Assembly: GCA_029959195.1 (NCBI GenBank)
Contig: CP114124.1
Span: 372,001-436,000 of the forward strand
Reading direction: 5' to 3'
DNA: 64,000 nt
Source of the DNA: Dictyophora rubrovolvata
Taxonomy: Eukaryota > Basidiomycota > Agaricomycetes > Phallales > Phallaceae
Below, one piece after another: positions 23,445 through 33,933 of this stretch. The position numbers and the translations under genes were made by a program. The notes under the pieces are model-generated. The model was not told the DNA's origin. It did no database searches and saw only the letters and a program-made list of their open reading frames with translations. Positions within the stretch are counted from its first letter, which is position 1. Every line of letters begins with the position of its first letter.

Positions 23445-26316
23445 GGCAGGCTCTGAGGGATTTGACACTCTCCTACAGATTCTGACACTCTCCAGATTCC
23501 TGTTTTTACTGAGCCAGCTGGTGATGCACAAGGGCAGGAGCTAAGCAGAGAGCTTCAGGGAATCAGTGAATGTGTATCTCACTCAAAAACAAAGGGGGAG
23601 CCAAAAGCTAATCTTATTCTAGTATAAAGAGAATTTTATATACATAAGTCTCTAATGCAAATTCGGAGTTTTAGTATTTGAAAGATGGGAAGGATTTGTG
23701 GGGTCATGGGAAAGCTGTGTCAGCACTTGGGAATGGGGACAGAGATGTGTGGAAAATAAAGAGTTTCTGAATTATAATAAAAATGAACTCATTGAAAGAT
23801 TCTCCTTGTAAGCTGTCATAATCCTCAACACCGGTGATTGAGTTGACTTTACCTGGGCAAAGGTGAATTCACTTCTTCAGGGCACCATTTGATGACATGC
23901 ACCCACTTCCAGGCCATGTAACAGAGATCAGTTCAATGGGCTTGGTGACAGGAATCTTAGGCAATTGGCTTGTGATGTGTATTGTTTCAGTGGCAGAATT
24001 TACATCCATTAGAAATTCTGCCAGTCTAAGGTTTGGTGATATTGGGTAGGAAAGGTATGTGGGAATCTGAGATGTCTCCTCAAATGATTCTCCAGATATC
24101 TGCATTGGAGTGAGGGGATGTCTGAATGCAATGAAGTTTTGCCACCCTATTTAGGTGGCATTCTGGTGAACTCTTCATCTTTGCTGTGACATATATATCC
24201 TATGACTCATGCCATCCTTTTGATTTTGATTGTCTATCTCACATTGGTAAGTCTTACATGAACATAAAATAGAGACTCTTACCACTATATTGAAATAATT
24301 TGATTTAGCCAGAGTACTTGTAATGTTTCCATTAAACAAATGGGCCACCAGCCTCAAGTATAACTAGTTACATCGGTACTTGTCTGACATATAATAAAAG
24401 TAAATATTTTTTAAAATTTGAGAGTGACAGCACTGGTCAAGGTAGAATCTGAATTCATAACATTACTAGCAATAAAGATTTGCAAGCACTATCTATCCTT
24501 TATCCTATTGTATTTTATCATTAATGCAATGTTGTCTTATCAACATTGTATCACAGATGTCTCACCAGGCTTCAATGCCATTTCATGAAGATGGACACTG
24601 GCCTGACATGGCATCTGTAATAAGCATGTCTGCAATCAGAAAGTCAGGTATCATGTGTCCAATACCATCTATGATCAATGACAGGTAGTTTGACTGGTAA
24701 TCCCATAAGGTTTGAGGTCTGTATCCTGAACTCTTCTAATCTGAGCAGATAGAGATCTTCAATTGATGACATGGGAGCCTTGATAAATTCACAAAAACTA
24801 TGTGAAGAAAGAAGGTTTGGGTGAAGATGCCAGTGATATTAGATGTGAATGAACCTTCCTTTCTTGGAATTAGAGAGTGGGATAATTGTGGTTGTTGAAC
24901 ATACTTTAGGTCTCTCTGGGCAATTTCCAGCTGTCACAGTACACTAAGCAGCACTCAGTGGTGTTTTAGTTTGATCCACATTTTCCTCAATCTCTCTGAG
25001 TTCTTTGAACTTGTCATTGTAGGATACTGGATGATAAGTCCCTTTGAACAGGATAATATAAGCCGTTAAGTGTTGTTATCGTGTCAACGCTTATTGGCAA
25101 GATACTCTAGGATCTTCTAGTATCCTTAGGTAAGCACATCCATCAGCAACCCTGTCCGATTGAATCATTCAACAATTTTCACTCATTAAACTCAGTCAGC
25201 ATTGGCGGATAGCATGCTGAACATAATGGTAAGAAGATTTATTGAATATTTGTTAAGATTTTTATCCAAAAATTCACCTGCAATTCCTTAGTCCTAGTGC
25301 CGCTACTAACAAGCTACCACTACCCTTGCTCAATAGCTGTGTTTGACATTCAATGACTTTAACAGTCTTTCCTTGAGGCATTCACATTCACATTCAATCG
25401 CAATCTAGCTATTGTAAACAACGTTTCAATTGTGTGACAGTAGCAATGAATTGTAATCTGGTGTGTTTTTCATCTGTTGATTGGCTTGTTCAGTTTTTAT
25501 TTATTGAAGATTTCAGTAGTTTTACTTTATTTGTTAGATTGATTATTGCATTTTGAAAAGCAATATTATATATATATATTTCAATCAGAATGATACTTTC
25601 ATTCCCAAGCGCATTGGACGTTAAGCTTACCGTCAGCTGAGAGTTGACCTTGTGCAAGCTTATTTTCTTATTTCTGGCAGTCTTATCATCTTGTGCTATT
25701 TCTTCTTATTTCTCTTAAATCATAAGTTTACTATTATCTTAATCCACTTATTAAACTGCGAGCACTGATGTTTTTCCCATTCTACGCTAAGAAATTATAC
25801 CATCGCTGGGTAGCTGGATGACCGACACATGTATTTCTGGGTTGGCAACCATACTGAATGTGAGTCTTGTGTTTTAATTATATTTTTTCCCTGAGATCTT
25901 AAACTGTCCTTCCCTCATATAGTGTCACTCATGTCCGTCTAGTCAAGATGCTCCTTTCACTCTGCATCTACAACCTGGTATGTAGTGTTTATTCTGTCTC
26001 TCATATCCAACATTCTAAGTTTCTTTTCAGATGTTTTTTTCAGAAGGAAATTTTCTCTTTTTACTTGGGGCTAGCTAGGTATGTTTCATCTTTCATCATA
26101 AATCGCTGTGACTAATGTTGTTGAAGCATAGAAATTTTTTTAACCAGTCGGCAGTACAGCCTGTGTAATTACAGTTTTTTTTTTACAATACAAGATCCAA
26201 AATTCCAGACGGAGGACACAAATTTTTAGGGCCTGAGGCATCATCAACACATCATGCTGCCAACAGGTGCAATTTTCAATCGGCGAGCAGAAATTTTTTC
26301 CCATTGTCTCAGTTTC
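23445..26316. other. Long AT-rich stretch, no gene recognised
   Basis: Several short frames are open, the best on the minus strand at 23869-24105 (SQIPTYLSYPISPNLRLAEFLMD), but none has a recognisable family or splice-consistent extension. At about 24936 the sequence TGTCACAGTACACTAAGCAG resembles the start of LTR-A but does not continue. 25560-25590 is a short TA run. The part from about 25100 to 26316 may belong to the element carrying the tyrosine recombinase, but I cannot define its edge. Confidence 0.4.
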
Positions 26317-28514
26317 ATGCCCCCTGCTCCCAGAAAAAAAAAGACACCCAAAGCATCATTAACAGGTTCCTTGACTGTTGGTGAGCTTGAGTATGTGAAG
26401 CAGGTGTCGAAGAAAAAACATGGCACTGCAACCAAAACTGCTGCCAGCTATAATAGATACATTCAGCGTGGGAAGCAGTGGCTGGCTGATCTCATTGCTG
26501 GTATCAGAAATGGCAACACCTTCGAATGTCCACGTGGTAGTCTCGAAAGCAGTCTGCAGACTTCATGGAAGTGGACTTCTACTGATTTAGCTCATGCATT
26601 CAATGAGACACCTACACGAGCCTCACCTTGGGCACTTGCAAGCTTTATTACCTTCAAGTGTTTTAAAGAAAACCTTGGAGCTTCTACTGCTGATGGCATA
26701 CAGGCTGCTTTCAAAAAATATTGGGATAATGTGTATGTCTTTATTAAATTCTAATATTTCACTCTATTCCAATATTTTTCTCAGAGATACAGAAGGCATC
26801 TACAGAGGAGAATGGAAGTGGGATGAAGAAAGGGGAAGAAGTTTTGGCAATCCGGCATGCTCTGTTGATGTAATGGACACTGTACATGCTGTCAAGAAGA
26901 AGCATGGTGCGGAAAATCAGCGGTCTCACTCAACGGCAATGTCTTTTAACATGCTTCAACACATTTACAACTGGTCTCTTTTATTTATTCCCTCAAAACT
27001 AATTTTACCCGACATACTCTCTTTGACAAGTGAAGACCGGCTGCTGCTTCATAAGCAGCTTGGATGGCGTGCATTCTCTTCGTTCAGCTGGACTTTATGG
27101 ATGAGGTGAGTTATATTATTATTTCACTTTTCTTAATTTTTTCTCATTGATTTCAGAAATTTTGAAACTTTGAAAATGCAGTGTCAGCACCTTGTTTTCA
27201 GCTGTGTCACAAATGACAAGTTCAAGCTTTCTCACTGGAAAGTCTCACTTGAGCAACGCAAAAATTGGCAGAATAAATTGGGTAAGGAGCAAGAGCTCCA
27301 TGGACATTTGTATGAAATCTATCCCCGATCAGAACTTCCTGCTGCTGATTTGGATTTTCACATGTGCAATTGGATCTCTTACCTGGAACATGTATATGGA
27401 AGGGCACTGGTACCGACTGACTGGATATTCCCATCTATTGGCAGCAATGGGATCATTCAGCAACACATCCCAATGTCACATGATACCATTCAGAGGTGGA
27501 TCGATGAATTCGCCAAAGGTGCGGGTATTGATTCTTCAGAAGTCCGGTTGACAACACACTGCTTCCGGCACGGGGGGGCTCAATACCAGTTCATGTACGC
27601 ACCTGTTGGCAAGCAATGGACATTGGCAACCATTCGCTGGTGGGGAGGCTGGGCAGAAGGGGAGCATGTGAGTGAATTTATTTTTCATTTCTCATGCAAC
27701 GAAAAAATTAATTTAAAATACATAGCGCGACACACTCATCCGGTATCTACTAGATGAGCTTCACTACTATGAAGAAGGTCATGGCAATGCATTGAGGCCT
27801 ATTCCAACGGAAGCTCATTTATCCTTTATGGGTGAACATCGTGAAATTCAGCCAGTTACATTAGTGGATATGAAATCTATATTTACATCAATCGAGGAAG
27901 TTATCACCACCAGGGTTACTGCAGCCATCTCAAATATTCTACATGATGACAGCTGCTTTTCAGACATCCTTAATATTTTACAGGCACAGCTGGTTACCAA
28001 CGGTACTGGAAACCTCAAATCCATCATCTGGCAAGGTGAGCACAGGGCCATGCGTATAGCACCTCTTGAGCCTGTGGCTGCTTCTCCATTACCTGCTGGA
28101 CAGAACACTGGCTTACCTCCGGGTCTCTATGTATCCAACATCTCACATTCTATCCCTCCTGCAGAGTGGTGGAAAGCTTATGTTGAACAGTGGGACTCAG
28201 GCAATGGCTGTTGTATTGCACTGAAAAATTGGGAGCCTAGTTGGATGAAACACCCAGCCTTTGCTAACAAGTATTATCAGCGGAAACTTGTTGCACTGGA
28301 ATTTGAACAGTGAGTCCCTTTTTATTTTTATTTGTCTATCCATTAGACTTCTTCTGTCAGTCATGGGCGAGACGAACGACTCTTCCTCCAATGCTACCCA
28401 GAAGCCGCAAATGGGACCACACCTCTCTTGCAAAAGATTCGCAACGCCCAATTTGCTCGAGGTGAATCTAAGCCGCGCCAAAGGAAAAACTCAATAAATT
28501 CACACATAGTTTGA
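26317..28514 (+). CDS. Tyrosine recombinase (Crypton-like DNA transposon enzyme), five exons
   Basis: Tyrosine recombinases cut and rejoin DNA through a covalent 3'-phosphotyrosine. Exons 26317-26732, 26785-27105, 27157-27667, 27726-28309 and 28361-28514 join in frame (all GT-AG) to about 661 codons without a stop. Box I Arg is in WTLWMRNFETLKM, formed across the second intron. Box II is TTHCFRHGGAQ (H-x-x-R). The third-box region is IRWWGGWAEGE, and the nucleophile candidate is Tyr in DTLIRYLLDE just after the third intron. A basic N-terminus (PPAPRKKKTPK) may be a nuclear signal. The C-terminus reads LFLQCYPEAANGTTPLLQKI, a block I associate with multicopy basidiomycete recombinase-like proteins. 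The ATG at 26317 was preferred to 26254 because the basic N-terminus starts there. No terminal repeats were found, as expected for Cryptons. It is intact, in contrast to surrounding elements. Confidence 0.7.
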
Positions 28515-30074
28515 TAGAAAACAAAATCATATAATCATATATATCAACTTTACCCAACGGTTACAGATTTTCTACAAATTAAAGAGCATTCTGGTAGTGG
28601 CGGCAATGGTGGTATGGGCAGTGAGAGACCTGGCTGTGATCAAACTGATGAAAAAAATAGAACATCTGAAAGATATAAAGTGAAAACATATGCACAAAAG
28701 AAAATGGAATGAAAAGGACGCACAATTCAAGTCCAACTCAAGCAACAGGAGCATTTGCTACATGAGTTCAATCATCTTTGGTGAAACTAGTGGACGGTAG
28801 ATTTTTGACATGGGCACAACAGAGTTTTGACGGGTAACTAGATGGTGAGGCGAAAATGGTGGTGAGGGTGCTTGGGTGAGGATGTATATGGGATGGCGCG
28901 GGTGGACGACTTCAGTGGTGTACTGGAACAAGCCAGTCCTGTTACTTGTGCAAACCACGGATCGGATTTCTTTCACTCACCTGTACCATATTAACCCAAT
29001 CACAACAAAAGGGTGTAGGAACTGTCAAATCAATCCTCCTAACAAGCAAGAAAAGGTGGGAGGGTCCTGTTTGCCTGAGAAACAACGTTGAATACCACAG
29101 GCTAGTAAGGAAGCAAAAAAATCACACATGAAAACGGCGCTGGAGCGAGCCTTTGAATCTTCCTAGCAAATGGGGCGGGGGTGACTGGTGCTGCTGATGA
29201 TGGGATGGATAGTGCTGGTCCTCCTGATTTCCCGGTTCCAGGGTCAGACAGGAAATGGAAATGATGATAAAGGGAAAAATAATAATAATTTTTATCTTAC
29301 TTACCTGCTTGGATTGATTCAAAAGACAGAAACCTAAACGATGACGACAAGGATAGATAGATATTGGGAGAGGGAAAGATGTGCACGCATGCGATTATGC
29401 AAGCAGACGCCTGTTCGAGCACCGTGTGCGGGAGAGTTTGAGGGAATCGACCAATGGGAACATGGGAATGAGCTTAGGTCAGCTGTATCTGGCACTATCC
29501 GGGACCAATCTCTTATATTTGGCGACATAAGTGATGGTAACAGCATGGTCCAGCAATACAAGAGAAAATAAAGAAGGGGATGAGGGCGATCTTCTCCAGC
29601 AGAGTGGGTCCTTGGTGTTGCTAAAAGTAAAAGAGAATCCAAAATATGTCAGTAGAATGATGATAAAAATAGTTGGATAAGAGGGGATAAAACAAAAGTC
29701 AGTAAGTGAGAGGTTAAACTTGTAGTTTATACTCCAATGTGGTCAGAGTGAAAGTGGTGAGAATTTTAGGGAGAAAATAGAAGTACCAAATAAACACAAA
29801 CAGTCCAAAAATGGAAAGGAAAAGGTAGTACTCTTACCATTTGGCACTGCACTGCCACAGCAATGATTCCTCTACTCTTCTCCTCTTAGTCCTTTTCTTC
29901 TGTTTGGTGATCAAGGTTGTCTACTTGTTGGCAAATAAAATGTTAGTGAATTGGTTGCTTCATAGACCATGATGATTGATCTTGCTGCATTTAACCTTCC
30001 ATAACAGGTACATCCAAAACACACTCTACTATGATGATCTAAGGTTACCGGTCTCTGCATGAACTGTCAGAAAT
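28515..30074. other. Spacer, no gene recognised
   Basis: Open frames overlap on both strands and none resembles a known family. It includes moderately GC-rich patches near 28860-29220 and 29390-29530 that might be remnants of a gene, without a readable product. Confidence 0.4.
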
Positions 30075-30620
30075 TGCCTCAAAGAAAACAACTTCAAGGC
30101 AGTTGTCAAGGTCAAAAAACCTCTGCTAAAGCAAGCTCATTGAAAGTGTCAAATGGCATTTGCTCTGTTATCAGAACTAGGCTGTGAGGACTAAAATCAA
30201 TAGAATTGAGTCAGATGGACATCAAATCTGTCTGGAAAAAAGTTGAAGAGTCTCATTCTGACTGGACTACATCTACAACAGTCAGGTTTGGTGGTGGAAA
30301 TCTTATGATATGGGGATGTTTTGGGTGGAAGGTATAGGGCATATTCAGGATATTGAAGGGAGGATGAATAGTGAACAGTACAAGAATATTCTGGACCAGC
30401 ATCTGCTCTCCAGTGTTGAAGAACTGGAAGTTCCCATGGATGAAGTTATCTTCCAACAAGACAATGATCCTAAACATACCTCAAAATTACTTCAAAAATG
30501 ATTTGAAGATCAATGGAATGGCCTGCACAATCTCTAGACTTAAATCCAAAAATTTTGAAAGGAAATGACATGTTGAAACACTGGAGCATAGTGTTGTTGG
30601 CTCCATGCTAATTGAAGTAG
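30075..30620 (+). mobile_element. Tc1/mariner transposase remnant
   Basis: Pieces of a Tc1-type DDE transposase: VWKKVEESHSDWTTSTTVRFGGGNLMIWGCFG, then IGHIQDIEGRMNSEQYKNILDQHLL, then DEVIFQQDNDPKHTSK, which contains the second catalytic Asp (DNDPKHT). The frame changes between the WGCFG and IGHIQDIEG blocks and after DPKHTSK, and stops occur before and after. No DNA-binding N-terminus or terminal inverted repeats could be identified. Decayed and inactive. Confidence 0.8.
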
Positions 30621-31053
30621 CATACCTATACCATGTTTTGTTTGTTTTTAAATCCTGTTAAATGATTCTTCCAATTGACAAGATAATTAATGTCTCAGTG
30701 TTTTGAATTTTAGAAATAGTTTCAATGGCATATATCGCATTGCTTCACCAAGCCACTATTGGTAGGAGTGTTTGTTGGAATATTATATTGCAGCATCAAA
30801 ATTACCTGTAATTGTAATTATGACTTAGGCCATTGGTGAATCTGAGGAAGGGTATGGCTTGTTTATGTTGTGGAACATCACTAAGCATGGGTATCTTCTC
30901 TTTGTTCTTTAACATTGTCAAGGTGCTTACCTCACATGAAAGCAGCTATTACCATAAATTTATATTCATATTATGTACTTTACTAAATCATTGTAAATAT
31001 GGAAAGAAAGTCAAGTGTGGGTGGGTAACTCTGTGTCTTTACAGTGTGATGTC
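30621..31053. other. Spacer, nothing recognised
   Basis: AT-rich, only short overlapping frames. Probably tail of the Tc1 element and older repeats. Confidence 0.4.
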
Positions 31054-31460
31054 TGTCAGGGTATGCTAGTGTCATCCCTTTCGTTTCTTCTGTTTATCTT
31101 CGATTTCTATCTATTTTATTTATTTCCACATTTCTTGTATTTTATCCTACTCCTTGTCTTCCCCTTTCCTTCTGCATTCCCATTTTTCCCTTCGACAGGC
31201 ACTGAGCACCTGTTCCCATCAGCACCATAGCCTAGGCCCCAGCTAAAAGTCTGGGACCAGTGCATATCCGCACCCAGTCCATGAACCAAGGACCGTGTAC
31301 AACCTTCGCCATTTTTCATAGTATATAGTTAGTAGCCCTAGAGGAGGGAACCCTAAGTTTGTTCTCTTAGGATCCCCTCCCTCTAGGTGAGTTAGTATTT
31401 TTCCCAAAATATAATTCTCTTAGGATCTCCTCCCTCTAGTCTGAGTGAGTAGCCCTGACA
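31054..31460 (+). repeat. LTR-B family, full-length copy
   Basis: Begins TGTCAGGGTATGCTAG and ends AGTAGCCCTGACA, 407 bp, the same length as the copy at 10143. It carries the left hairpin arm (CCCTAGAGGAGGGAACCC) and two right arms (about 31374 and 31425). The flanks ATGTC and AAATC do not match, so its target duplication is lost or the ends were rearranged. It cuts off the small-protein copy at 31461. Confidence 0.75.
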
Positions 31461-31670
31461 AAATCATCATACAACAATTTGATTTCTAATGAGGGCACAA
31501 GCGTAAAGGGTAACATGGTTTCAAAGTTGATGGCAATTTCATTACTAAGGATGTTGTAGGTCTGAACATGAATGGTGAAATTTTCATTGGGTCGAGATTG
31601 AGGAACAGGAGAAAAGGAAAATGGAAAGAAAGGGAAATGAAGAAGTGGGAGGAGCCTGAGAGACATTACT
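31461..31670 (-). pseudogene. Small-protein family SPF, b-type N-terminal fragment
   Basis: The minus-strand frame reads LLPLLHFPFFPFSFS, NENFTIHVQTYNILSNEIAINFETMLPF and SLEIKLLYDDFV, matching IPLFQLPFFPFEYR, NPNFLSQLRVYNTLVSEIDVDPSTMLPI and LMEITIPYDDLE of the copy at 20056-20634. It begins near an ATG at 31666 that follows GATTAG, similar to the ATCATGTAG before the 20056 copy. It stops where LTR-B begins. Confidence 0.65.
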
Positions 31671-31846
31671 AATCATGATTACTAAGCATTAATGCCCAAT
31701 AATTACCTGTGTTAAACACAAGTCTTTTTAAACTGATCAAACTGGTTTCAAACTGAACTGGGATCAAACCAAACTCAAACTGCAATGGGTTGCTAAATAT
31801 GAACTGGTTTCAGACCGAACTGAACTGAACTGAACTGGATCCATCA

Positions 31847-32360
31847 CTAAACTGCTTTTATCAGTGCTGACAAACTAGTACATTCTCATAGTATAAATAA
31901 CCCTGAATCATATATCTAGTTCCTCAGTTCTGAAATTAAACTAGTGTTGAGTTACAGTCACAGTGTATATAGTTACATACGTGCACCGCGCCTATTTCCT
32001 CACTCGTGTTGAGTACACGTAGTGAGGTACGTTCCTTTTATAGTTTAGCTTTTCTTTCTATTATTAATTACTGTACCTAGCAATATTCTTTAGGTACGCT
32101 AATATTCTATCACTCGTGTTGAGTACACGTAGTGAGTAATATTCTTTAACTAGTCATCTGACTTGTGGCTATTCTTGTTTGATTCTTCCATCTCTAAAGT
32201 CTGACTGCTAAATCTGGACTCTCTCCAAACTCTATCCAAACTTCTGACCAAGATATCCACTATCTGCAGAGTGTTACAAGGCAAATTACTGAGCAAGTAC
32301 AAGTGAGTAGTGTAACACATAAGTTGAAGCTGGCTCAGTATACTAATTGTCTGTGACATT
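31847..32360 (+). repeat. Dispersed repeat R1 (copy 2), interrupted
   Basis: Reverse-oriented match to 12236-12540, with the 203-bp insertion at 31946-32148 removed from the comparison. Just before it (31735-31845) lies a segment with repeated AACTGG and TGAAC words. Family unknown. Confidence 0.65.
31946..32148. mobile_element. 203-bp insertion with ACTAGT duplication and twin palindromes
   Basis: Absent from the other R1 copy. ACTAGT is present on both sides (31940-31945 and 32149-32154) but once in the uninterrupted copy, as for a target-site duplication of 6-7 bp. Inside, the 26-bp near-palindrome CACTCGTGTTGAGTACACG...AGTGAG occurs twice (32001-32026 and 32111-32136). No terminal inverted repeats and no coding capacity. 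Element type unknown. Confidence 0.6.
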
Positions 32361-32365
32361 GGTTC

Positions 32366-32674
32366 TGTTAGGGCAACTCAGGGCACACACCTAGAGGAGG
32401 GAAAACCTAAGAGGAAAAGCTTAGGGATCCTCTTCTAGGGAAAATGACTATATATCTATGAGCACAGGTGCTCGGTTGATCCCCATGGGATCTGCGGTGA
32501 TAACGAACGAAAATGAGAATTCGGCCGAAGACTGAATTCGAGAGAACGAGTTAAAAACGAGAAATAGTCAGGAATATGAGGAAGTGAGAAAAGGCAGAAT
32601 AAACACAGAAAGAGCATGAATATGGGAGAATGGGAAAACAGGAAGACAGAAAGTGTCGCTAGCATACCGTGACA
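32366..32674 (-). repeat. LTR-A family copy with a single right hairpin arm
   Basis: TGTTAGGGCAACTCAGGGC at 32366 to CTAGCATACCGTGACA at 32674. Unlike the copies at 9735, 10776 and 39268 it has only one right-arm unit, so the arm number varies within the family. No target duplication visible. Confidence 0.75.
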
Positions 32675-32785
32675 CCTGTCATGTAACTGGTTGCTTTCAT
32701 CATCCCTTCTACTCAAAAACATCATAAAACCCCAAAAATCACTTAGTTTCCTATTCTTTTCCAATCTCCTCCTTTCCCTGTCACA

Positions 32786-33933
32786 TGTTGTGACATTCTA
32801 ATCATTTCTCCTTGATTTCTCCTTGGTTTCTCCTTTTTCTTCCCATTGCCCACGACTCAGCGAGAACAGTGAGTCATTTCTGAGACATTACTGACTCATT
32901 CATATTTCCTTTTATTGTTAAGCTGTTCATGCCCAAAAGTCTATATAAGAAGGGCACTTTTCCCCTCTGGACATCATCTCATCTTACTATTATCCATATC
33001 ATTCAACTGTCTATAACTACTCTGGTACCTGTTGGTCCATTATAAACTTGTGTTCAACCACTATCCTAGTCTCTAAGACTTCACTTCACTTATCTAAACT
33101 CTCCTCTTATCTACATCTACTTCAATAACATCTTATCAACATCACTACACACAACGTCAACGCTCATCACCATTAACTAACTTCAACCTCTTACTCTTTC
33201 TTCGCCATCAACATTGGACTACCCTTGACCATTGTCGGAACTATTAAATACATCGCCAAACACCGTCATAATTGCTGAACACCGTCGTAATTGTTAAAAC
33301 ATTGTCATAATCATTGAATGTTGTCGTAATTGTCAATAACGTTATCATAACTGTTATCAACAATACTATTCTCTCTAGTCTAAAGGGACCCCCAAGGACT
33401 TTCAACCTTCACCAGCAAGACCTACTCTCTCTCGAGTCTATACTCACTCAAGTAATCATTCGTAGCCACGTATACTTCCACACACACACTTGCAACCATA
33501 AACTTGCATTACAGCGCTTTTTGAAAGCTAAGGTGGGTGACTGTTTTTGAAATATTGGATTTTTTAAGACACTCAACACAATTAACTCCCAAAAAATATG
33601 GGCAAGTGCTAGATAAAAGTTATACAATTCCATTGCAATAAAAAGTAGGCAATTATCTTACATAGTGCTTGAGAAATCCTCGTTCTCAGGTGGGAAATTT
33701 CTTAGCTGACCCGCCTTAGCTTTTGAAAAGCGCTGTAACCAAAGACACTTAAACAAAGTTTGACTTCAAGGTTCAAGCTGATAGGAGATTGTCATTGATA
33801 TTCTTCTTGAAGTACTCTTGATTAATCTACAGTATTTAAATTACTGGACCTTACTTACGCAAGTGTCGGATGTTGACATAAGTACCGTTATGCAAGTCAC
33901 TGATGCGTAAGTTGCGGTGGATACATCACAACA
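32786..33933 (-). repeat. 3' LTR of the Gypsy chromovirus
   Basis: Ends are TGTTGTGATG (at 33933, reading the minus strand) and TGTCACAACA (at 32786), giving a short inverted repeat TGTTGTGA/TCACAACA. It sits directly beyond the G-rich polypurine tract (about 33934-33945). Total 1148 bp, of which about 226 bp is the MITE and its TA duplication at 33512-33735, so the LTR proper is about 920 bp. It contains ACCGTCGTAATTG-type near-tandem units around 33230-33340. Confidence 0.85.
33512..33735. mobile_element. TA-flanked MITE inside the Gypsy LTR, 224 bp
   Basis: Terminal inverted repeats of about 28 bp: CAGCGCTTTTTGAAAGCTAA on the left and, read inwards from the right, CAGCGCTTTTCAAAAGCTAA. 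TA is duplicated at 33510-33511 and 33736-33737. No coding capacity. The TA target suggests a Tc1/mariner source, but the termini of the Tc1 remnant at 30075 were not found, so a link cannot be tested here. Confidence 0.85.
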
